Source: Bin5 sp965208965
Lineage (GTDB): Bacteria; Chloroflexota; Anaerolineae; Caldilineales; Caldilineaceae
Assembly: GCA_965208965.1 (NCBI GenBank)
Contig: OZ242384.1
Location: 5,208,001 to 5,272,000, forward strand
DNA length: 64,000 nt
Direction: 5' to 3'
Part shown: positions 18,301-26,569 of the stretch, in pieces
Layout: each line of letters starts with the position of its first letter
How positions within the stretch are numbered: position 1 is the first letter of the stretch
Translations under genes and position numbers: made by a program
The notes under the pieces: generated by a model
The model's database searches: none
What the model saw: only the letters and a program-made list of their open reading frames with translations
Told to the model about the DNA's origin: nothing

Positions 18301-18341
18301 TGGTGCGTACCGTTAATTGTAAGAGAGATTGTTGATGGCAT
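15339..18341 (-). CDS. Molybdenum hydroxylase (xanthine dehydrogenase family), fused Fe-S and Mo-binding subunits
   Basis: About 1000 residues fuse the small iron-sulfur part (1-180), a linker, and the large molybdopterin-binding part (about 240-1000). The Mo part shows GGGFGGKQEM, GAFRGYGAPQALF, ATDLGTGSDTV and the C-terminal GPFGAKAIAEIP with the catalytic-loop Glu. The second [2Fe-2S] site is intact (C121, C124, C156, C158; CxxC-x31-CxC). At the first, plant-ferredoxin-type site every Cys is replaced: D40, S45, D48 and S67 occupy the Cx4Cx2C...C positions. The ATG at 18341 begins right before the first strand; a GTG at 18368 is an alternative. The FAD-subunit gene lies just upstream. Hydroxylation of a purine, aldehyde or N-heterocycle is likely. 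Confidence 0.9.
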   Translation of the reverse strand: MPSTISLTINGTHHRIEVRPGELLRTTLRRLRIYSVKHGDETGESGADAILFTRTPDAPKSYRLVNSGLLLASQADGASVVTLEGLDEEDGEGAERSRVESLSPRLSALQQQFIDCGAIQCGYCTPAQILAAQHLLDSDPQPGEAAVREAIAGVLCRCTGYVKPVQAILRAAAQLQGETPPPPVIDVRDAPATGEWPATDQPPANGWHDGGPDTQTQTRSVPVTVAPPRTQVVNKPERKVDAVKLAKGRPVFADDVERPGMLYGGLLTSPVAHARILSIDTSDALTLPGVHAVQTYADLPRVIYASGGQSYPQPPPYDQVSLDSKVRYVGDRVATVAAETPELVQEALERIKVEYEELPAVFSPEEAMQAGAPVIHDETDAQMIHDAKSNVAVKLLVDHNDVDAALESAHFVFESEYRVHQVQQASIEPHIVITYWDEDDRLVIRTSTQVPFHVRRMVAPLLGLPVRRIRVVKPRIGGGFGGKQEMLIEDLCAHLTIATGRPVKFEYTRQQEFRSARTRHPQRLRFRSGVDASGKLVGMEVRVLADTGAYGTHGLTVQMVTGFRALSTYWLPAARFDCDVVYTNKPVPGAFRGYGAPQALFGLEQHMEEMALAFGIDPVEFKRINWVKEGQTLPMAVAMGEGREGFPQTVESSGLAECVEAGAASIGWDRRHDASWKRPPDQPHVRRGIGLAICMHGTGIAGLDMGAASIKLNDDGSFNLLVGATDLGTGSDTVLAQIAAEALGVPLEQIVIYSSDTDFTPFDTGAYASSTTYISGGAVLKAAEDVGLQIRRHAAAHLLQGLDAGQLWLEHQKVLAPDGRQVTLEKVALHSIHQEEQHQIMATASHMSYVSPPPFAAQYAALEVDTETGQVTVEKAVMAVDCGIAINPVTASGQVEGGMTQALGYALCEEMPYDDRGKLEIARFGDYRILAAHEMPELDTILVQTYEPTGPFGAKAIAEIPIDGMAPAIASAIFDATGVRIREIPYTPERVWRALRGTNP

Positions 18342-18389
18342 GGCAGGATGTCTGTTTTCCGAAGGCACCGTTTCTGAACAGCCCCCAGG

Positions 18390-19205
18390 CTACCGGAGGA
18401 CAGTCGCGGCGTCAGTCTGCGCCCGGCGGACCACGACTTCCGCCATGGTGGACCTGTAGGCGGCGCTGCCCTTATAGTCACCTTGGGGGGCGAGCGGGCC
18501 GCCGGCAAGACGGGGCCGCGGACCCACACCGCAGAGAGCCGTTCGCGTAGCGTCTTCGCCTTTTGGAGCGGCGGGCCCATTTTGGGGGGAGCGGCCGTTC
18601 ACAGGCGAGACGACTACCGCGGCGACGATGCACCGATCCATGGGCGTGCGGGCAATGCGCGCGTGGCCGCCTGCTGCCGGGTCCAGGGGCAGTCGGATCT
18701 CTGAAATGAGGGCCGGCCTCCCGGCAGGACCGGAAGTGGGATGGGCGAAATCGTCCAGCTGCCGGCACGACTCGACTCCATCCCGGTCGATAGCTACAAC
18801 CGCGGCGTTGAGCGCCAGCAAGGCGGCGAAGAGCTCGCTGTCCGGCTCGGCCAGTGCGATGAGCCCTCCTACAGTGGCAGCGTTGCGCAGGTTATGGGGG
18901 CCCTCAAAGCGCGCGGTTCGGGGCAGGATGCCACCGGCCAGCTTGGCGCTCAGAGGATATTCGACCAGGTCGGTGAGCGTAGTCATCGCGCCGACGCGCA
19001 GGCTGGCGCCGGCCTGCTGAAGATAGGAGAGATTCAAGGCGGCCAGATCGACAACGCCGTCCACGTCGCGCCGCTGCCGCGTTTCCAGGGCACCCACCAG
19101 ATAGGTGCCTCCCGCCAAGGGCAGGCGGCGGGCGGTTCGGTCAGCAAGTAGATCGAGCGCGCCGGCCAGCGTCTTTGGTCTGTGGTATTCCGCGAGAATA
19201 GCCAT
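18390..19205 (-). CDS. FAD-binding subunit of molybdenum hydroxylase (CoxM/XdhB-like)
   Basis: This 271-residue FAD-binding subunit of the CO dehydrogenase/xanthine dehydrogenase flavoprotein family passes electrons from the Fe-S part to an acceptor. The N-terminal YHRPKTLAGALDLL, the FAD loop LPLAGGTYLVGAL, VGAMTTLTDLV, the GPHNLRNAATVGG segment and DSELFAALLALNA are typical. The usual GGN of the second FAD loop reads GGL here. The C terminus (RSTMAEVVVRRA) matches the CoxM C-terminal domain. It directly precedes the fused Fe-S/Mo gene, with 48 bp to that gene's ATG. No separate third subunit is present because the small subunit is fused to the large one. Confidence 0.88.
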   Translation of the reverse strand: MAILAEYHRPKTLAGALDLLADRTARRLPLAGGTYLVGALETRQRRDVDGVVDLAALNLSYLQQAGASLRVGAMTTLTDLVEYPLSAKLAGGILPRTARFEGPHNLRNAATVGGLIALAEPDSELFAALLALNAAVVAIDRDGVESCRQLDDFAHPTSGPAGRPALISEIRLPLDPAAGGHARIARTPMDRCIVAAVVVSPVNGRSPQNGPAAPKGEDATRTALCGVGPRPRLAGGPLAPQGDYKGSAAYRSTMAEVVVRRAQTDAATVLR

Positions 19206-19262
19206 CTCTTGTCAGTGAACTTTGGGCAGGGGGAAACCAGATGCGGGTTGCCGGAACCGGGA

Positions 19263-19889
19263 TCAGGCGCCTGGGGGCGGTTCGGGCGCGAGGTCCAGTT
19301 CCTGGAGCAGGCCGACCAGGCTGAAGTTCATCGCCAGTACAACCGCCGCCGGAGTGAGCAAAAAGATGGGCAGCACGGTTACAAAGCTGACGACGAGCAG
19401 AACGACCTGGAACAGGAACATGAGAAAGGTATAGAGCGGATGGCGCAGGGCGAGAATGAAAGCGTTGCGGAGCACCATCTTTATGCTCATTTCGTCCTGC
19501 TGCCAGAGCAAGGGGAAGAAGTATTGCCCTGCCATGAGGACGATGATCAGGATCCAGACCCATACGATGCTGATTATCTGGGCCCAGCTGGCGGTGCTGG
19601 CGCCGTAGAAGCGAATGTTCACGACGACGCCAGCAATCATAAGTAGATTTATACCGAGCAGAATCCAGCTTTTGCCTATGGTGGTTTTTGCCCCGTCCCA
19701 AAAGAATGCGCTCTCCACCCGGCGGTAATTGGCGACGCGGTTGGCGGCGTTATGGATTCCTGAAGTCACCGGGCCTGCGGGCAGTACCAGGAAGACACCT
19801 ACCCACCAGAGGACGCTGAGCCACACCCACAGGAGCAGGTCCTCATAGAGCGCCTTGATCGTGCGCCACATTACAGTGAAAGCTTTCAT
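19263..19889 (-). CDS. DUF624/YesL-like integral membrane protein
   Basis: This 208-residue protein has about five hydrophobic segments: LLLWVWLSVLWWVGVFLVLP, ILLGINLLMIAGVVVNI, IVWVWILIIVLMAGQYFF, FLMFLFQVVLLVVSFVTVL and LLTPAAVVLAMNFSLVGL. The pattern of two helices, a polar AANRVANYRRVESAFFWDGAK loop, then three more helices matches the DUF624 (YesL) family, often encoded with carbohydrate-uptake genes and without known activity. The C terminus is short and acidic (DLAPEPPPGA). It starts far from any sugar transporter here, 57 bp upstream of the molybdenum hydroxylase genes on the same strand. Confidence 0.75.
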   Translation of the reverse strand: MKAFTVMWRTIKALYEDLLLWVWLSVLWWVGVFLVLPAGPVTSGIHNAANRVANYRRVESAFFWDGAKTTIGKSWILLGINLLMIAGVVVNIRFYGASTASWAQIISIVWVWILIIVLMAGQYFFPLLWQQDEMSIKMVLRNAFILALRHPLYTFLMFLFQVVLLVVSFVTVLPIFLLTPAAVVLAMNFSLVGLLQELDLAPEPPPGA

Positions 19890-20068
19890 TTTAGTCCCAT
19901 CGACGGCATAGCTGGCGCCCGGCCCAAAGCGGGGCTCGTTCCCATCGCAACAGAAGGGCCGAGAATCTGATTTTCCGTATTATAGCAGCAGCCGCCGCGT
20001 TTCTCTGAATCTGTCGTCGGGGTCTCCGGGCCTGTTCTGTCGGTGAGGGCGCGGGGGCGCGCTGAGTT

Positions 20069-20087
20069 GGCAGGCACAGGGCCTGCC
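20069..20087. repeat. Interspersed palindromic element (REP-like), third copy
   Basis: GGCAGGC (20069-20075) and GCCTGCC (20081-20087) pair around a 5-nt loop. The sequence is nearly identical to the element at 7650-7668 (loop ACAGG versus ACAAG), with CCCTA following where that copy has TCTAC. It lies in the 331-bp gap 19890-20220, which otherwise holds only the metG promoter. Confidence 0.6.
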
Positions 20088-20137
20088 CCTATCGAGGTTT
20101 GATGCAATAGGATGCAGATGCCCTGAAAGACACACTT

Positions 20138-20167
20138 TTGCCACTAATGAAATGGGACAGATATAAT
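20138..20167 (+). promoter_or_regulatory. Candidate sigma-70-type promoter for metG
   Basis: TTGCCA (20138-20143, 5 of 6) and a perfect TATAAT (20162-20167) are separated by 18 nt. The start would lie near 20174, leaving a leader of about 47 nt that includes the GGGAGG ribosome-binding site. No T-box-like or riboswitch-like structure fits in so short a leader. Confidence 0.6.
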
Positions 20168-20220
20168 GAGTAGATAGCCCGATGGGGCGAACCAGCCCCG
20201 AACCGCTGGGAGGACGACCG

Positions 20221-22047
20221 ATGACCGATCAAGGCAGGAAAATCCTTGTCTGTGTTGCCTGGCCCTATGCCAACGGCGAGAAGCACATTGGACAGATCGC
20301 CGGCGCGTATCTGCCGCCCGATATCTTTGCCCGATACCAGCGGATGGCAGGCAACGACGTACTGATGGTCAGCGGCTCCGATACGCATGGCACGCCCATC
20401 ACTTTGCAGGCAGAGAGAGAGGGCCTGGAGGCCGCCGAAGTGGTGGACAAGTATCACGAGCTTTTCGTTGAAGGCTGTATGGCGATGGGCCTGACTTTCG
20501 ACCTGTACACGCACACGGATACGCAGAACCACTGGGACGTGACGCAACAGGTGTTTCGGCGGCACATGGCAAACGAATATATCTACAAAGAGGTACAAAA
20601 ACAGTGGTACGATCCGGAGGCGGGACGTTTCCTCGCAGACCGCTACGTGGAGGGAACCTGCCCATTTTGCGGGTTTGCCGAAGCACGAGGCGACCAGTGC
20701 GACAACTGCGGCCGGCTCTATGACGCCTTGGAGCTGACCAACACGAGGTCTAAACTGAGCGGGAACACGGCGCTGGAGGTACAGGAGACGGAGCATTTCT
20801 TTCTGGACCTGGGGGCACTAAATGAACCGCTGCTTGATTGGATTGGCAGCGGCAAAGAGCACTGGCGCAACAACGTGCTGAACTTCACCCAGGGCCAGTT
20901 GAACCTGAAGGAGCTGCGAGGACGGGCCATTACACGCGACATCGACTGGGGGATCGCCATTCCGGTCGAGGGTTACGAGAGCAAGTGCATTTACGTCTGG
21001 TACGACGCGGTGCAGGGTTACCTGAGCGCGGCGATTGAGTGGGCGGCATTGAGCGGCGGGCAGTGGCGGGAGTGGTGGGACCGGGACCTTTCGCCGGATG
21101 CCCGTCACTACTACTTCATCGGCAAGGACAACATTCCCTTCCACACGCAGATCTGGCCGGGCATGATTATGGCCTATAACGATGAAACCGGGGCAGAAAA
21201 CGAGCAGGAAGATATCTCCGGCCTGTCGGCAACGGCAGAGCCGATGAAGAAGGCGCGTCTGCACCTGCCCTACGACGTGCCGGCAAACGAGTATCTCAAC
21301 TTTGGGGGCGCGCAGTTCAGCACAAGCCGGGGCAACGTCATCGGTTTCAATACGGTCCTGGAAGAGTTCCAGGCGGACGCGTGGCGCTACACATTGACGG
21401 CCATGGCGCCGGAGAGCGCGGATACCGAGTTCACCTGGCCGGACTTCATCGAACTGGTCAACAACGAGCTGGTGGCCAACTGGGGCAACCTGGTCAACCG
21501 GGCTGTCGGTTTCGCGTTCAGACGGTTCGATGGGGCAGTCCCTCACGCCGGGGAGATGGACGCGACGGACGGAGCCTTGCTGGAAGAGATACGGGGGGGT
21601 TTCGATAGCGTTGGAGCGCTGTACGAGGCCGTGAGGTTGAAGGCCGCCCTGCAGGAGGCGAGACGGTTGAGCCAGCGCGTAAACCAGTATCTGAACGAGA
21701 AGGAGCCGTGGAGGACCATAAAGACCGACCCACAGACGGCAGCCACAACCGTATACGTGACGCTGCAAGCCATCGACTGGCTGAAGTTGCTGTGGGCTCC
21801 GATCCTGCCCCACAGCAGTGAACGGCTGCATCAATACCTGGGCTATACCGAGCCGCTCTTCGGCCAGCTGGACACGACGGCCGTTGCGGACGACCGCGGC
21901 TCACACCTGGTGCTGCGCTACGACCATGGGAAGGCCAGCGGCGCCTGGCAGGCGCAAACCCTGGCGGCCGGACAACTGTTGCGGAAACCGGCGCCACTTT
22001 TCGCAAAGCTGGATCCTGCAGTCGTGCTGGGCGAGGAGGACGGGTAG
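20221..22047 (+). CDS. metG: Methionine--tRNA ligase
   Basis: This class I aminoacyl-tRNA synthetase charges tRNA-Met; it has 608 residues. The HIGH motif appears as ANGEKHIGQ after the CVAWPY strand, followed by VSGSDTHGTPI. The zinc knuckle is CPFCGFAEARGDQCDNCG. The KMSKS loop reads FSTSRGN, a relaxed form also known in other MetRS groups. Anticodon-domain features include DVPANEYLNFGG upstream of the loop and the NNELVANWGNLVNRA helix. No C-terminal dimerisation domain is obvious. GGGAGG 8 nt before the ATG at 20221 decides this start over one 39 bp upstream. The downstream membrane-protein gene follows after 3 nt. Confidence 0.97.
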   Translation: MTDQGRKILVCVAWPYANGEKHIGQIAGAYLPPDIFARYQRMAGNDVLMVSGSDTHGTPITLQAEREGLEAAEVVDKYHELFVEGCMAMGLTFDLYTHTDTQNHWDVTQQVFRRHMANEYIYKEVQKQWYDPEAGRFLADRYVEGTCPFCGFAEARGDQCDNCGRLYDALELTNTRSKLSGNTALEVQETEHFFLDLGALNEPLLDWIGSGKEHWRNNVLNFTQGQLNLKELRGRAITRDIDWGIAIPVEGYESKCIYVWYDAVQGYLSAAIEWAALSGGQWREWWDRDLSPDARHYYFIGKDNIPFHTQIWPGMIMAYNDETGAENEQEDISGLSATAEPMKKARLHLPYDVPANEYLNFGGAQFSTSRGNVIGFNTVLEEFQADAWRYTLTAMAPESADTEFTWPDFIELVNNELVANWGNLVNRAVGFAFRRFDGAVPHAGEMDATDGALLEEIRGGFDSVGALYEAVRLKAALQEARRLSQRVNQYLNEKEPWRTIKTDPQTAATTVYVTLQAIDWLKLLWAPILPHSSERLHQYLGYTEPLFGQLDTTAVADDRGSHLVLRYDHGKASGAWQAQTLAAGQLLRKPAPLFAKLDPAVVLGEEDG

Positions 22048-22050
22048 CCT

Positions 22051-23655
22051 GTGGCAGGGCACATTTTCAGAGGCAGGAATGCAACCATTTTTGCACTACT
22101 CTGCATCCTGTTCGTTTATTCTACCCTGGGCAGACTCTTTGCCATCAAGACTCCGCCTTGGCAGAACCCGGACGAGCCGGCCCACTACAACTACATCGCC
22201 CATGTCGCGAAGGCAAGGCAGCTGCCGGCGCTGCAGATGGGCGACTATGACGGGACCTACCTCGAACGCCTGAAAGCGGAGAAGTTTCCGCCGGACCTCT
22301 CGATTGATCCGGTCCGCTATGAATTTCATCAGCCCCCGCTCTACTATTTGCTCGCCGCTCCGATCTACTGGTTGAGCCAGGGGCAACTGCTTGCGCTGAG
22401 ACTTTTCAACGTTTGGCTGGGCGCATGCGTTGTGGTTCTGGTCTTCCTTTGCGCGCGCGCCGCGGCGCCCGGGTCACCACAGATCGCCCTGGGAGCGGCC
22501 GCCTTTGCCGCCTTTCTTCCGATGCACACGGCGCTGATGGCGTCGGTCAACAACGATTCGCTGGCCGAACTGTTGATCGCGGGAACGGTGCTGGCGCTCT
22601 TACGCTGGCAAGGCATGAGCGCTAAAGGCGATGCGCAGGGCGGGCTGGCCTATCTGCTGGCGGCCGGGATCCTCATCGGACTTGGTTTTCTTACCAAAGC
22701 AACCGCATATGTTCTCCTCCCGGCGGCGCTCATCGTTGTCATTAGCGGTTCAGTCCGGCCGGGTCGTGAGAGCGAGAACGCGGCTGGAGAGCTGGCGGCG
22801 CGGCTGGCGCTTCTGACTGCGCCGGCTCTGCTCCTCGGTCTGCCGTGGTGGATCCGAAACAGCACGCTGTACGGGAACCTGGATATTCTGGGCCTTGCCT
22901 GGCACGATGTGGTGGTCAGCGGACAGCCGACCACTGCCGCCTGGATTGCCGAGAACGGTTGGGGGGCCTATTGGGAGCGGGCGTGGACGTTTACCAGCAA
23001 GAGCTTCTGGGGGGTATTCGGCTGGCTGGGCGTGTTCATGGATGCCCGCATCTATACGACTCTGTTCATACTGTCAGCGCTGGCGGCAGTGGGCTTCCTT
23101 CACCGATTGCGGGCGAAGGTGCAGCGAAGCGACTGGCGGTGGGCTGTGCTCCCGACGTCGCCCTGGCTGACGCTGCTGCTGCTGTGGCTGGCGACAGTGG
23201 CGGCGTACGGCTGGTATAACCTGGGGTTCATCCAACACCAGGGACGCTATCTCTTTCCGGCTATACCGGCGTGGAGTCTGCTCTTCGCCTGGGGTTGGTG
23301 GGCGGTATTCGAGAGAAAGGCCAGTCTTACGGCGGGGGCAGTCCTGCTTGCGGGAGCGGCTGCGCATGCTGCGCTGGCTGCATTCAGCGGCGGAACCGCG
23401 AACAAGTGGACGCTGCTGCTGCTTGGTCTTGCCGGGTTGGTCATGCTGGCCTACGGGCTACTCTTCAGTCGCGTTCCCAGGCTCGGTGAGTCCGCCGACC
23501 CTGGAGAGACGAATCGCGATCCGCAAGGATTCTTAGCAGGGCTACGCAATGAAGGCGGTTTGCGTCCGATATTGTACGTCTGCCCGTTTCTGGGCATGGT
23601 TGCTCTAGACATAGCCATACCGTTCCTTTATATTGTGCCTCAGTTAGGTTCGTAG
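22051..23655 (+). CDS. Polytopic membrane protein, GT-C glycosyltransferase-like (DUF2142/GT39 type)
   Basis: This 534-residue protein has some ten to twelve hydrophobic segments. After the first helix comes the acidic loop WQNPDEPAHYNYIAHVAK, the typical first-loop Asp-Glu of GT-C enzymes, then YEFHQPPLYYLLAAPIYWL. Polyprenyl-phosphate-sugar-dependent glycosyltransferases (PMT/ArnT type) and DUF2142 proteins share this arrangement. It starts at GTG, 3 nt after the metG stop, with GAGGAGG inside the metG end, so it is co-transcribed with metG. The C-terminal region has no recognisable soluble domain. The probable role is transfer of a sugar to a surface glycan or protein on the outer face of the membrane. 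Confidence 0.8.
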   Translation: MAGHIFRGRNATIFALLCILFVYSTLGRLFAIKTPPWQNPDEPAHYNYIAHVAKARQLPALQMGDYDGTYLERLKAEKFPPDLSIDPVRYEFHQPPLYYLLAAPIYWLSQGQLLALRLFNVWLGACVVVLVFLCARAAAPGSPQIALGAAAFAAFLPMHTALMASVNNDSLAELLIAGTVLALLRWQGMSAKGDAQGGLAYLLAAGILIGLGFLTKATAYVLLPAALIVVISGSVRPGRESENAAGELAARLALLTAPALLLGLPWWIRNSTLYGNLDILGLAWHDVVVSGQPTTAAWIAENGWGAYWERAWTFTSKSFWGVFGWLGVFMDARIYTTLFILSALAAVGFLHRLRAKVQRSDWRWAVLPTSPWLTLLLLWLATVAAYGWYNLGFIQHQGRYLFPAIPAWSLLFAWGWWAVFERKASLTAGAVLLAGAAAHAALAAFSGGTANKWTLLLLGLAGLVMLAYGLLFSRVPRLGESADPGETNRDPQGFLAGLRNEGGLRPILYVCPFLGMVALDIAIPFLYIVPQLGS

Positions 23656-23687
23656 ATTTGCCCTCGTTCTCTGACAGAGAGATATAG

Positions 23688-25637
23688 ATGAGTTCAACCG
23701 CCCCAGTACCTCCAGCCCGACAGATTGTACCGATGAAGCATCTTCCAGGCCCAATTGCAGCATACGGAAGGCCTCCCAGCGGGGTCGAATACATACTTAT
23801 CTGGGTTTGCGTGGCCTGCGTGGCAGTTGCCGGCGTGTTCGCCGGCTGGCAGTTCTGGCACACTGATCGCATATTCAGCGGCGTGCGCGTGGCGGGCGTC
23901 CCGGTCGGAGGCGAGACGCGGGCGTCGGCGCTTTTGCGGTTGCACCGAGAGTTGACCCCCTACCCGCTGGCGCCAGTCTATCTCGAACTCGGCCCCAACG
24001 CCCCGGAGGGGGGAGGAACCGCGGGCACTACGGTTAGGCGGTGGGCATTGGGCGCCGAACTGCTTGCGCCCGAGGCGGACCTGGAGGGGGCAGTCAAGCT
24101 TGCCTACCATATCGGACGGCAGGGCGGTCTTTTCGAGCGCATTTTCAGCCAGCTGCAGGCCTTCAGCGGTCGGAAGACGGTGTGGCCGGAGGTCACTGTC
24201 AGTGAAGGGGTTGTTCGCCAGGCCGTAGGCAATGCGGCGGCAGAAGTACGGCGGCCAAGCCGCCCAGCCTTCCAGATAGGCGAGCTCTCGCTCCCGGCGC
24301 AGCCGGGCCTCGACGTCGATGTCGCGGCGACGGCGCACGAGATCCTGGCCCAGGTGGCAAGCGGGCAATCGGGAACGGTCTCCCTGCAGACGCACAGCAC
24401 TGCGCCGCCAGAGCGGGCGGCAGCGGGGCCGTCTCAGAACAGTGCAGGGGCCGGTTCGTCAGCTGCGGAGAGCGGACCAGCGTTTTCCGGCGGCTCCTGG
24501 GCTCCTGAGCCGGTCGTCCTGCGGCACGAACCGTCGGGCACTGCATTTGCGCTTGACGCGGCGCAGCTGCAGAAGATCATGCCCGGCGGAGATCCCGGCT
24601 TTCTGAACGAGGAGGCTCTGCGCTTCGTCGTCGAGGGCTGGGCGAACCAGGTCTCCTTTCCCGCACAGGACGCCCGTCTGCGCTTTGACGACGCGACTTC
24701 GGCGCTGACGGTGCTGCAGCCGAGCAGGGCGGGCCAGCGCCTGAACGTCGACCTGACGATCGAGGCTGTTCGCGGGGCACTGACCTCCGATCAGAGGACA
24801 GGCACGCTGCCGATCATTTCCATTCCACCGGCTGTCGATTCCAGCCGGCTGGGCGAACTGGGCATCAGAGAGCTGGTCGCGAGCGGCGCCACTTTCTTCA
24901 AAGGCAGCAGCAGCACGCGCGTTTACAACATCGAAGTCGCAGCAGAGAAACTGGTCGGGGTGGTCGTTCCACCCGGCGGCGTTTTCAGCTTCAATTCGGC
25001 GATAGAGGCGGTAAGCGGAGCCAACGGTTTTGAAGACTCGGCGATAATCTGGGGGGACCGTACGGCGGTGGGCGTCGGGGGCGGGGTCTGCCAGGTGAGT
25101 ACAACGGTTTTTCGGGCGGCGCTGGAAGGCGGGTTTCCTTTTCTCGAGCGCCACAATCACGGCTATGTCGTGAGCTGGTACGGCGACCCAGGATTTGACG
25201 CGACGATATACACCCCGTATGTTGATCTCAGATTCCTCAACGACACCGACGCGCATTTGCTGATCCAGCCGTTAGTGAACAGTGTGGAGGGCGTTCTCTC
25301 CTTCCGCTTTTACGGCACCAGGCCGGACAGAGTAGTGGAAATCAGCGAGGCGGTATACGAGGACAAAAAACAGCCCGGCGAGCCAATTTACCAGGAAGAC
25401 GCCAGCCTGGAGGCCGGGCAGATCAAGCAGGTTGAGTGGGCCAAAGAGGGATTGACCGCGACCGTCATCCGCAAGGTGACAGAGAATGGCGTGACGCGTG
25501 AAGACCCGATCAGATCGGTCTACCGGCCCTGGAACGCCATGTATCTGTACGGACCGGGAACGGTCATCCCCGGCGTAACCGATGTTGAGGAGCCCACCCC
25601 TGCTCCAACAACGGAGGCAAGCGGCGGCGACGGCTAA
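23688..25637 (+). CDS. VanW family protein with putative peptidoglycan-binding repeats
   Basis: This 649-residue envelope protein has an N-terminal membrane anchor (YILIWVCVACVAVAGVFAGW, about residues 32-51). Two PG-binding-like regions follow: FSGVRVAGVPVGGETRASAL (about residue 63) and VVLRHEPSGTAFALD later. The VanW domain has VVPPGGVFSFNSAI, VGVGGGVCQVSTTVFRAAL and ERHNHGYVVSWYGDPGFDATIY. A Pro/Ala/Ser-rich linker lies between the repeats (about residues 238-265). The VanW domain occurs in vancomycin-resistance clusters and in many Gram-positive and Chloroflexota envelope proteins; its activity is unknown. It follows the GT-C-like gene after 32 bp on the same strand. Confidence 0.9.
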   Translation: MSSTAPVPPARQIVPMKHLPGPIAAYGRPPSGVEYILIWVCVACVAVAGVFAGWQFWHTDRIFSGVRVAGVPVGGETRASALLRLHRELTPYPLAPVYLELGPNAPEGGGTAGTTVRRWALGAELLAPEADLEGAVKLAYHIGRQGGLFERIFSQLQAFSGRKTVWPEVTVSEGVVRQAVGNAAAEVRRPSRPAFQIGELSLPAQPGLDVDVAATAHEILAQVASGQSGTVSLQTHSTAPPERAAAGPSQNSAGAGSSAAESGPAFSGGSWAPEPVVLRHEPSGTAFALDAAQLQKIMPGGDPGFLNEEALRFVVEGWANQVSFPAQDARLRFDDATSALTVLQPSRAGQRLNVDLTIEAVRGALTSDQRTGTLPIISIPPAVDSSRLGELGIRELVASGATFFKGSSSTRVYNIEVAAEKLVGVVVPPGGVFSFNSAIEAVSGANGFEDSAIIWGDRTAVGVGGGVCQVSTTVFRAALEGGFPFLERHNHGYVVSWYGDPGFDATIYTPYVDLRFLNDTDAHLLIQPLVNSVEGVLSFRFYGTRPDRVVEISEAVYEDKKQPGEPIYQEDASLEAGQIKQVEWAKEGLTATVIRKVTENGVTREDPIRSVYRPWNAMYLYGPGTVIPGVTDVEEPTPAPTTEASGGDG

Positions 25638-25712
25638 CGGGACCGACCCTGGCGCTGACCAGTTTTTCCTCTCGAATATTTTCCCCGTTTCTCCGGTTTC
25701 CTTCTACCTCAA

Positions 25713-26546
25713 ATGCTTCTAGCCATCGATATCGGTAACAGCAGCGTCGTCATGGGCGCCTATGGCGACAATTATGACGACAATGATGATGACCCCCTGG
25801 CCACGTGGCGGCTGCCGACGGACCGACGCGACCGGCCGGAGGCGCTCAGGCAGGCTCTCTTTGCGCTTTGGAAGGAGAGCGGGCTGGGCGCGCAGGACTT
25901 TGACAGGTCTGCCCTGTGCAGCGTGGTCGCGCCGCAGACGGCGCTGTGGAGGGGCGTGCTGGCTGATGTTCTTGATCACGAGCCGCTGGTCCTGCACCAG
26001 CGGATGGACTTGGGGGTGATCCTGGCGGTGAGGAACCCGGACCAGGTGGGGATGGACCGGCTTGTCGACGCCGCGGCCGCGCGGGAGCGTGCGACAGGCG
26101 CGGCGGTTGCGGTTGATTTCGGCACTGCGACGACGTTCAATGTTGTCGACGCGGGCGGGCGTTTTCGGGGCGGAGCGGTTGCTCCGGGCCTTGAGACGGC
26201 GGCGGCGGCGCTGATGGAGAGAGCGCCCGTCCTGCTTGATCTGGCCGGAGAGAGCGGTGATCAGCTGCCGGCATCTACCGGCGTCACCTTAGTTCCTCCT
26301 TCCTCGGCGATCGGCCGCGATACGGACGAGGCGCTGCGGTCCGGGATCGTTCTCGGCCATGCGGGGCTGGTTGAGGGTCTCCTCGCCCGCATCGGACAGG
26401 AGCTGGATTCGCCGCTAACGGTCATCTCCACAGGTGGACTTGGCGGTATTGTCACCCCGCTGACCAGGGCTATCGACCGGTACGATCCCTGGCTGACGCT
26501 GGCCGGAATCCGCAGCGTGTACCGGCGCAACGCCGGCAGGGCCTGA
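25713..26546 (+). CDS. coaX: Type III pantothenate kinase
   Basis: This 277-residue kinase phosphorylates pantothenate, the first step of coenzyme A synthesis. The N-terminal phosphate loop DIGNSSVVMG, the pantothenate-site GMDRLVDAAAA, the VDFGTATTFNVVD segment with FRGGAVAPGLE, and the ISTGGLG turn are all family-diagnostic. A short acidic insertion (DNYDDNDDD, about residues 22-30) after the first strand is unusual. No good ribosome-binding site is visible before the ATG. It follows the VanW gene by 75 bp and faces the glycosyltransferase gene across 23 bp without an obvious terminator. Confidence 0.95.
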   Translation: MLLAIDIGNSSVVMGAYGDNYDDNDDDPLATWRLPTDRRDRPEALRQALFALWKESGLGAQDFDRSALCSVVAPQTALWRGVLADVLDHEPLVLHQRMDLGVILAVRNPDQVGMDRLVDAAAARERATGAAVAVDFGTATTFNVVDAGGRFRGGAVAPGLETAAAALMERAPVLLDLAGESGDQLPASTGVTLVPPSSAIGRDTDEALRSGIVLGHAGLVEGLLARIGQELDSPLTVISTGGLGGIVTPLTRAIDRYDPWLTLAGIRSVYRRNAGRA

Positions 26547-26569
26547 AGTCCGTTACAGCTTTTCTCCAG

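Noticed and set aside
20221..22047. MetRS loop FSTSRGN as a sign of an inactive enzyme
   Set aside because: Relaxed KMSKS forms are known in functional MetRS groups, and the HIGH motif and zinc knuckle are intact.
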